Shown here piece by piece: positions 16,271 to 21,904 of a stretch of DNA of 28,096 nucleotides (position 1 is the first letter of the stretch; each line of letters begins with the position of its first letter). The stretch spans positions 1 through 28,096 of the forward strand of contig CAYUPO010000015.1 in NCBI GenBank assembly GCA_964446685.1, given 5' to 3'. Under the pieces are notes generated by a model. The model had not been told where the DNA came from. It was given only the letters and a program-made list of their open reading frames with translations, and did not search any database. The position numbers and the translations under genes were made by a program. Source of the DNA: CAZWRN01 sp964446685. Lineage in GTDB: Bacteria; Patescibacteriota; Microgenomatia; Daviesbacterales; UBA10151.

Positions 16271-18655
16271 GAGGCCTTCAATCTTAAAGACACTTCTTAA
16301 CTGTGGGACAAAGATAATGGTTGCCTGAAGTAGCAGGACTACAACTACTGAATAAAGCAAATATTTGTTGGAAAAAGGGGAGTGGTGGCGTCTGAGGAAG
16401 AAGACGTAAAACATTTGTGTGAGCACTACCAGACAAAATGTTATAACCTGAGCCAGTTGAGGAGTGTAGAAATTGTAAAAATAAATATAGGCAATTGTTG
16501 TAATTACTGACATTGAAATACCGGCCGTTAAAATATAACTCAGATTTTTTTTGCCCAGCATGGCGTCTTTTGGATCCCGCGGCTTATTATTCATCAGGGA
16601 AGTAGAAGAGCTGTCAAAAGCTAAACTAAGAGCCGGCAGACCATCAGTCACAAAATTAATCCATAAAATCTGCACCGGCTGAAGGGGAGCTGGGAAACCA
16701 AGTAATCCGGTAACAAAAATGACTGCCACCTCAGAAAGATTGCCAGCCATCAAAAATTTAACTGTTTTTAGAATATTGCTGTAAATTAGACGACCTTGTT
16801 CAATAGCATCAACAATAGTGGCCAGATTATCATCCATAATGATGATATCTGAAGCTTCTTTAGCTACATCTGTCCCAATTTTTCCCATAGCCACTCCAAT
16901 CTGAGCTTGTTTCAAAGCTAATGAATCATTAACTCCGTCCCCGGTCACTGCCACTACTTCTCCCAGTCTCTGATAAGACTGGACAATCCGCAGTTTGTGT
17001 TCAGGAGCACATCTGGCAAAAATACTAACCTGTTTTATCGTTTGATCCAGTTCTTCATCAGTTAATTTTTCCAGCTGACTGCCCAGCAATATTTCGTCTC
17101 CCTGACTTAAAATACCAACTTTTTCGCCAATTGCTTTAGCAGTCAATTCGTTATCACCTGTGACCATTACCACCTTAATTCCAGCCTTTTGGGCTTTTGA
17201 AACTGCACTAATGGATTGAGGTCTGACAGTATCAGCAATGGCAGTCAGACCTAGAAATTCCATTCCTGAGAGCTCTTTTTCAAGGTTGCTGGGAGCTGAA
17301 CTCTGTTTTTTAACGGCAAAAGCCAGGACACGCAAGCCGGTGGAAGCATACTGCTCAAATTTTGCTTCCCAGATTTTTTTTTCATCAGATGTCAGGGATG
17401 TCATACCTAAAACTACTTCCGGAGCACCTTTGATAAAGACAGCTTTATTTTTGACATCATTAACTAATACAGCCATATACCGTTTGTCAGCATCAAAAGG
17501 TATCTCCTCCAAAACTTTATGTTCAGTTCTCATTTCATCAATTTGAATACTTTTTTCCTTAGCCCAAATCAACAAAGCCCCTTCTGTCTCATCACCTAAA
17601 ATATTCATTTCACCATGGTCTTCTTTTAACACCAGCTGAGCGCTGTTACATAAAACTGCTGCTTTCAACAGTTCTTTTTCTAAATTTTTACTTGATTCAA
17701 AATCAGTTACTGACAGTCTGTTTTCTGTCAAAGTACCTGTTTTGTCAGTACAAATAACGGTAGTTGAACCAAGTGATTCAATGGCAGACAGCTTTCGGAC
17801 TAGTGTTTTTTTGTGATACATGCGTCTGACGCCTATGACTAAGATAAAAGTTATAGCAGTTGGTAGACCTTCAGGAACTGCAGCCACCAAAACCGCAATA
17901 CTTTCCAGTAGAGCAATTTTAGGGCTGACATCATGTAAGAGCCGGATGCAAAACAAGACTACTGAAACAGAAAATGCCACCAGGGCAATGGTCTGGGAGA
18001 GTTTAGAAAGGTTTTTTTCCAGTGGAGTTTTTTCATCTTCCACCTGGGATAAAGTTAAAGCTAGCCTCCCAAAACGGGTATTCCCGCCGGTAAATGTGAC
18101 TCGGGCTTTAGCTCTTCCTGTGACAGCCACTGTTCCAAAAAACAATTTATTAGAAGAGGTGCTTTGTTCCGAGGTTGTTTCCTCGACAGTTTTGGTGACC
18201 GGAAGTGATTCTCCTGTGAGAGATGATTCATTGACTGAAAAGTCAAATGCTTCCAGCAGCAGTGAATCAGCCGGGATCTTATCACCACTTTCCAAAATAA
18301 TAATATCTCCCTGCACTAACTCTTTGGAGGGAATTTCGGTTTGTTTTCCGTCCCGGATTACACGGCTTATTGAAACTTCAAGTTTTCGGAGTGTTTCTAG
18401 CTCTTTTGATGCTTTAAACTCCTGGTAAAATCCTAAAACTCCGTTTAAAACCAGAATGATAAATACCAAAATACCATCAATCAGATGTCCGATTGCCCAG
18501 GAAAAAAGAATTGCCGCAATCAGTAAAAAAGTCAAAGGAGAGGAAAACTGACGGAAAAATAATTTAAGAGCTGAGATATTTTTTCTGGCTGGTATCTCAT
18601 TTAACCCGTCTTTATCTAATTTCTCACGGGCTGCAGCTGATGAAAGACCATCCAT
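16268..18655 (-). CDS. P2-type cation-transporting ATPase, Ca2+-ATPase-like
   Basis: Membrane ion pump of 795 residues with the full P-type plan: N-terminal cation-ATPase domain (LSSAAAREKLDKDGLNEI), TM1-2, actuator domain with TGES (147-150), TM3-4 with PEGLP (261-265), phosphorylation site ICTDKTGTLT (Asp304), nucleotide domain, hinge motifs VTGDNELTAKA and VTGDGVNDSLAL, then TM5-10. Residues that bind Ca2+ in SERCA have equivalents here: Glu in PEGLP (TM4), Asn and Glu in GNLSEVA (TM5), and Asn and Asp in WINFVTDGLP (TM6). Ca2+ export is therefore the best guess, though Mn2+ or other divalent ions are possible. The 202-residue plus-strand ORF inside it is a shadow. It has its own leaderless-type promoter, divergent from the YvlD-like gene. 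Confidence 0.93.
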   Translation of the reverse strand: MDGLSSAAAREKLDKDGLNEIPARKNISALKLFFRQFSSPLTFLLIAAILFSWAIGHLIDGILVFIILVLNGVLGFYQEFKASKELETLRKLEVSISRVIRDGKQTEIPSKELVQGDIIILESGDKIPADSLLLEAFDFSVNESSLTGESLPVTKTVEETTSEQSTSSNKLFFGTVAVTGRAKARVTFTGGNTRFGRLALTLSQVEDEKTPLEKNLSKLSQTIALVAFSVSVVLFCIRLLHDVSPKIALLESIAVLVAAVPEGLPTAITFILVIGVRRMYHKKTLVRKLSAIESLGSTTVICTDKTGTLTENRLSVTDFESSKNLEKELLKAAVLCNSAQLVLKEDHGEMNILGDETEGALLIWAKEKSIQIDEMRTEHKVLEEIPFDADKRYMAVLVNDVKNKAVFIKGAPEVVLGMTSLTSDEKKIWEAKFEQYASTGLRVLAFAVKKQSSAPSNLEKELSGMEFLGLTAIADTVRPQSISAVSKAQKAGIKVVMVTGDNELTAKAIGEKVGILSQGDEILLGSQLEKLTDEELDQTIKQVSIFARCAPEHKLRIVQSYQRLGEVVAVTGDGVNDSLALKQAQIGVAMGKIGTDVAKEASDIIIMDDNLATIVDAIEQGRLIYSNILKTVKFLMAGNLSEVAVIFVTGLLGFPAPLQPVQILWINFVTDGLPALSLAFDSSSTSLMNNKPRDPKDAMLGKKNLSYILTAGISMSVITTIAYIYFYNFYTPQLAQVITFCLVVLTQMFYVFFLRRHHSPFSNKYLLYSVVVVLLLQATIIFVPQLRSVFKIEGL

Positions 18656-18661
18656 TATTTA

Positions 18662-18670
18662 AGTTTAGCA
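18662..18670 (-). promoter_or_regulatory. Extended -10 of the P-type ATPase gene
   Basis: On the minus strand TGC-TAAACT (18670-18662) ends 6 bases before the ATG at 18655, the same geometry as the other leaderless-type starts in this window. Confidence 0.45.
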
Positions 18671-18717
18671 GAAAGTGATGAGAAGTATGATTAAGAAATT
18701 TCAAATTATTTCTGTGC

Positions 18718-18762
18718 TTGAGTTCGTCTTAATTTCCTCCTACAATAATCCAAGGAGGTGAT
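18718..18762 (+). promoter_or_regulatory. Promoter and perfect Shine-Dalgarno of the YvlD-like gene
   Basis: TTGAGT (18718-18723), 17-base spacer, TACAAT (18741-18746). The predicted transcription start (about 18753) coincides with AGGAGGTGAT (18753-18762), a 10-base full complement to the 16S anti-SD, 6 bases before the ATG at 18769. This is the only strong Shine-Dalgarno I see in the window. Confidence 0.7.
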
Positions 18763-18768
18763 ATTTTT

Positions 18769-19116
18769 ATGCGTTTACTTATTTCTTTGTTGCTTAATGC
18801 TTTGGCGCTTATTTTGACAGCTTATATAGTACCTGGATTTGAAGTAGCGAATTTCCAGTCGGCACTGCTGGCTGCCATAGTTTTGGCAATCATTAATACC
18901 TTTATTAAACCGGTTTTACTTTTTCTGACATTGCCTTTAACAGTGATCACACTGGGACTTTTTATATTTGTAGTTAATGCGATTGTTTTGTTTATGACAA
19001 CTTATTTTGTCAGTGGCCTGACAATCAATGGATGGCTACCGGCTATACTTGGAGCAATTGTATTGTCCGTGGTCTCAACAATACTGTCTTCTTTAGCTAA
19101 AGGTGATAAAAACTAA
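18769..19116 (+). CDS. Phage holin family 4 / YvlD-like membrane protein
   Basis: A 115-residue integral membrane protein with four hydrophobic helices: about 3-22, 30-50, 54-78 and 88-108. The family pattern is visible: AYIVPGFEVANFQSALLAA, then ALVLAxIN-like AIINTFIKPVLLFLTLP, LTVITLGLFIFVVNAIVL and GWLPAILGAIVLS. Members are named after a mycobacteriophage holin, but chromosomal YvlD-type proteins are not known to be holins and their role is uncertain. It is short and very hydrophobic. The 3' end overlaps the stop of the convergent recombinase gene by 4 bases. Confidence 0.87.
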   Translation: MRLLISLLLNALALILTAYIVPGFEVANFQSALLAAIVLAIINTFIKPVLLFLTLPLTVITLGLFIFVVNAIVLFMTTYFVSGLTINGWLPAILGAIVLSVVSTILSSLAKGDKN

Positions 19117-20051
19117 TCTTCTGCTAGTTCAGCCTCTTTGGCTTTGCTATGGAATGATTTATGAACCTCTTTTAACTGACGGTTGGTAACATGAGTATAA
19201 ATTTGTGTGGTCGAAATATTGGCATGTCCCAACATTTCCTGGACAGATCTGATATCAGCTCCGTTTTGCAATAAATCTGTGGCAAAACTATGCCTTAATG
19301 TATGAGGTGTAGCTTTAACTGATAATCCAACATTTTTAACATATTTTTCAACAATTCTTTCAATACTTCTGGTTGATAAACGCATATTTTCTCCGTCATC
19401 ACTTGGATCAAGTCTACCCTGAAAACGGATAAAAAGCGGCTTAAATTCATCTTCCCGGTCCTGAATGTATTTATTAACCCATGTATGAGCTTCATCAGAG
19501 ATAAAAACAATTCTTTCTTTGCGTCCTTTACCCAGCACTGTAAACTCGTTTTTATTTAAATTAATCTGTTCTCTATCAAGAGAAGTCAGCTCTGAAACCC
19601 GCAGACCGGTTGAAAAAAGCATCTCCAATATAGCCTTATCTCTTAAGCCATCACGGGTTGTGGTATCGGGAGAAGCGAGCAACTGATCAAGTTTTTCCTG
19701 TTCCAGAAACTTAATAGGGGAGGGCTCCTGCTCTCCTAACTCTAATTTTTCCGGAGCCAAAGTAGCAATATCTCTTTTGATTAAATATCTTAAAAAAGAC
19801 CGCAGCGCAATAATAAAGTAGTTTTGGGTTTTTCTTTTGAGCAGTAATCCGGTCTGGGGATCAACAAACCGGGACAGAAATAGGCGGTATTTACGGACTT
19901 TTTCAAAATCGATCTCTTCTGGAGTAATATCTCCGGTAAATTCCACAAATCTGACTAAATAATGATGATAATTACGAACAGTTTTGGGAGAAGCATTTTT
20001 ATCCAGTTCCAAATATTCGAGAAAGTCTGTAACAAGAGAAGAAAGAAGCAT
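19113..20051 (-). CDS. Tyrosine recombinase, XerC/XerD-like
   Basis: Site-specific recombinase of 312 residues. The N-terminal SAM-like core-binding domain (about 3-95) includes SPKTVRNYHHYL; the catalytic domain has Arg151 in GLRVSEL, Lys175 in LGKGRKER, HTLRH (250-254), His276 in MLGHANIS and Tyr285 in TQIYTHV, a complete R-K-H-R-H-Y set. Length and the lack of extra domains match chromosome-dimer-resolving Xer enzymes rather than phage integrases, and no prophage genes surround it. CPR genomes often have a single Xer, so it may serve dif resolution. A dif site was not found in the window. The ATG at 20051 is followed closely by a family-like N-terminus. Confidence 0.9.
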   Translation of the reverse strand: MLLSSLVTDFLEYLELDKNASPKTVRNYHHYLVRFVEFTGDITPEEIDFEKVRKYRLFLSRFVDPQTGLLLKRKTQNYFIIALRSFLRYLIKRDIATLAPEKLELGEQEPSPIKFLEQEKLDQLLASPDTTTRDGLRDKAILEMLFSTGLRVSELTSLDREQINLNKNEFTVLGKGRKERIVFISDEAHTWVNKYIQDREDEFKPLFIRFQGRLDPSDDGENMRLSTRSIERIVEKYVKNVGLSVKATPHTLRHSFATDLLQNGADIRSVQEMLGHANISTTQIYTHVTNRQLKEVHKSFHSKAKEAELAED

Positions 20052-20086
20052 AATGTGATTTATTAATAAACAAATAACCCAATATC

Positions 20087-20159
20087 AAATAAACAAATGC
20101 CAAATGAATTATTTATTTTTAACTGAACAGAAATTTGTTTATTTGACATTTGTTTATTT
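20087..20159. repeat. AT-rich inverted repeat, AATAAACAAAT type
   Basis: Arms of 19 bases (20087-20105 and 20141-20159) are reverse complements with one mismatch, separated by 35 bases; AATAAACAAAT occurs once more at about 20066. It lies between the cohesin gene stop and the recombinase start, both on the minus strand. Confidence 0.75.
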
Positions 20160-20166
20160 ACTAATA

Positions 20167-20868
20167 TCAAAGGAAGGCGATTCCGACTACGCCTAAAATA
20201 ACCAGCAACATGCCAACTGATGTCACCACAACTGTATTATCAAGTAAACCTGCTTCAGGCAGTCTGGTGGGAAGTGAAGCACTTGATGCAACCGGATTTG
20301 AAACCGGCAGTGTTGCAGCTGGGGCTCCAATACCCTGAGCGCAGGAGCCTGTTCCGACAGTGTAATTTCCGTCAGTAACTGAAGACAAAACATCAGCTAT
20401 TGTGCCTCTTTCAACCACATTACTATCGGTAGTGTTTGTTTTATTAGCCGGATTGTAATCAAACTTTAGAGTTGTTGCTCCGGCTGCAGCTGTTGAAGAA
20501 ACTTTAAACTTGAGTGAGGCAAAAGTCCCTTTTCCGGTGTAAGCTTCAGAAACAGAAGCAATTCCGGAAACACTAATTTTGCCTGCTGCTGAGTCAACTG
20601 AGTTACCAGGGTAATCAGCATAGATCTTACCGTTTGTGATATCAGTTTGGGCGATAGAGAGTACTGTTGGATCATAACTTAATATCACATCAGTTCCATC
20701 AGTCTGAGCTCCGGCAGTATCAAGTTCAACTGTGACAGTGACATCACATCCTTTATTCATCTGTCCACTGGCGGGTGCAACAGAGAGAGTAGCTGCATAC
20801 GCATATACAGGTGATGCAAGAAAAAAACCAAAGGCAGTAATAAAAGAGGCAAGCTTTTTAATTGACAT
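20167..20868 (-). CDS. Secreted cohesin-domain protein with C-terminal membrane anchor
   Basis: A 233-residue exported protein. Residues 1-26 form a signal peptide (basic KK, hydrophobic FITAFGFFLASP, likely cleavage after AYA). About 27-172 is a cohesin domain: LSVAPASGQMNKGCDVTVTV, then DVILSYDPTVL, IYADYP, KGTFASLKFKV and the end strand VTDGNYTVG. A Ser/Pro/Ala-rich linker leads to LPEAG (203-207) and a hydrophobic segment (212-232) ending without a basic tail, so it is a membrane anchor that resembles, but does not fully match, an LPxTG sorting signal. Cohesins bind dockerins; a dockerin protein is encoded two genes upstream and a paralogous cohesin directly upstream. The -10 box lies 6 bases before the ATG, and a heptamer tandem repeat lies further upstream. 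Confidence 0.85.
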   Translation of the reverse strand: MSIKKLASFITAFGFFLASPVYAYAATLSVAPASGQMNKGCDVTVTVELDTAGAQTDGTDVILSYDPTVLSIAQTDITNGKIYADYPGNSVDSAAGKISVSGIASVSEAYTGKGTFASLKFKVSSTAAAGATTLKFDYNPANKTNTTDSNVVERGTIADVLSSVTDGNYTVGTGSCAQGIGAPAATLPVSNPVASSASLPTRLPEAGLLDNTVVVTSVGMLLVILGVVGIAFL

Positions 20869-20874
20869 AACTTT

Positions 20875-20883
20875 ACAATACCA
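20875..20883 (-). promoter_or_regulatory. Extended -10 of the first cohesin gene
   Basis: On the minus strand TGG-TATTGT (20883-20875) ends 6 bases before the ATG at 20868. The heptamer array at 20924-20983 lies about 40-100 bases upstream of this box. Confidence 0.5.
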
Positions 20884-20923
20884 TAAATAAATTTCGAATT
20901 ACTAATATCTAATTTGCAAATAG

Positions 20924-20983
20924 CTAATATCTAATATCTAATATCTAATATCTAATATCTAATATCTAATATCTAATATCTAA
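20924..20983. repeat. Heptanucleotide tandem repeat, CTAATAT x 8.5
   Basis: Eight perfect consecutive copies of CTAATAT (20924-20979) plus CTAA. A single matching CTAATAT also stands alone at 20902-20908. On the minus strand the unit reads ATATTAG. The array is in the promoter-proximal region of the cohesin gene at 20868. Confidence 0.95.
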
Positions 20984-21000
20984 ACAATGTCTAAATAATA

Positions 21001-21066
21001 AATTTCTAAATTTTTGAGGAATTATGATTTTTATTTAGAAATTAGATATTACTAATTAGAAATTTC
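21001..21066. repeat. AT-rich inverted repeat, TTAGAAA family
   Basis: AATTTCTAAAT (21001-21011) and ATTTAGAAATT (21033-21043) are exact inverted copies with a 21-base loop; another ATTAGAAATTTC follows at 21055-21066. It begins 5 bases after the stop of the second cohesin gene (reading on the minus strand) and could end its transcript. Confidence 0.7.
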
Positions 21067-21071
21067 ATCTA

Positions 21072-21881
21072 CTACTGAATCAAACATTCACTGCAACTGA
21101 CAGTCAAAGCTGGGTCAAAACTACATTGGTTACTGGTCAAAACTCCTTTTTGACAGAACTGTTTACCAGTTTTTTCACCAACCTGACAGTACTGATAATA
21201 GCCACTGCATGAGACAGGATCTGCTGCAGCACTGGTTACAGAAGAGTTTGTATCAATAAATATATTAGCATTTGTGACCTGGGAAAGAATATCTTTAGCA
21301 GTACCTGATAAAACAATATTTGAATCAGAAGTGGATCCCGGCTGGTGTTCAACCTGTATAACTGTTTTACCGGCTGCTTTGGCTTTGAAATTTATCACTG
21401 CAAAAGTACCGATGCCACTAAATCCTGATTCACTGGAAAGTGATGCTCCTGAAACCTGAGCAATACCTTTGGTATTATCAAAATTTGCCACCGGATAGTC
21501 AGGATAAATCCGGCCGATTTCAACAAAGCCACTTCCTGATGCTTCTAAAAACTGTGGGTCGTATTTTAAAACAATATCAGTACTATCGGTTGATTTCCCT
21601 CCTGTAACAACTTTGATAGTAAGCGGAACCATTTCACCAATCTGATAAGTAGATTTTGAAGGTAAAGCAACGATTTGAGCTTCGGAAAGGTTAGTTATTT
21701 GTTCAGTATCTGAATTTAAAACGGCTTTTTGACCATAAATGGTCTGAAATCCCCACCAGGCTTCTCCGGCAATAATTATTACCAGAATAAGCAAAAATAT
21801 CATTGGCATTTTTTTCTTCCATGGTGCCTGAACCGGAAGTGGAGTGGCAGATTTATATACTTGTGGTGCTATTTCATTCAT
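21072..21881 (-). CDS. Membrane-anchored cohesin-domain protein with Cys-rich tail
   Basis: A 269-residue protein with a short cytoplasmic N-terminus, one membrane helix (about 25-46, MPMIFLLILVIIIAGEAWWG) and an external cohesin domain (about 71-210). It is a paralogue of the cohesin encoded at 20167: TDIVLKYDPQFL, IYPDYP, GIGTFAVINFKAK and SDSNIVLSGTAKDILSQVT align with the equivalent stretches there. The C-terminal tail (about 221-269) has six cysteines (225, 232, 243, 253, 263, 266) in a GYYQYC...CQKG...CSFD pattern suggesting a disulfide-bonded module; I do not recognise it. It is 23 bases after the dockerin gene on the same strand, so the two are likely co-expressed, although an extended -10 (TGA-TAAAAT, 21899-21891) in the gap may give extra transcription. 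Confidence 0.85.
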   Translation of the reverse strand: MNEIAPQVYKSATPLPVQAPWKKKMPMIFLLILVIIIAGEAWWGFQTIYGQKAVLNSDTEQITNLSEAQIVALPSKSTYQIGEMVPLTIKVVTGGKSTDSTDIVLKYDPQFLEASGSGFVEIGRIYPDYPVANFDNTKGIAQVSGASLSSESGFSGIGTFAVINFKAKAAGKTVIQVEHQPGSTSDSNIVLSGTAKDILSQVTNANIFIDTNSSVTSAAADPVSCSGYYQYCQVGEKTGKQFCQKGVLTSNQCSFDPALTVSCSECLIQ

Positions 21882-21904
21882 CTTTTCTTTATTTTATCAT
21901 CCTG

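Noticed and set aside
17820..18428. A 202-codon plus-strand ORF inside the P-type ATPase gene
   Set aside because: It is antisense to a clearly conserved enzyme, its translation is Ser/Thr/Arg-rich with no domain, and it has no promoter.
18736..18758. Hairpin CCTCCT/AGGAGG hiding the Shine-Dalgarno of the YvlD-like gene
   Set aside because: The predicted transcript begins at about 18753, so the left arm would not be transcribed; it overlaps the -10 box instead.
19113..20051. Recombinase as a prophage or integrative element integrase
   Set aside because: It has Xer size and no phage, conjugation or attachment-site signals around it.
20924..20983. CRISPR array
   Set aside because: The repeat unit is 7 bases with no spacers and no cas genes nearby; it is a simple tandem repeat.
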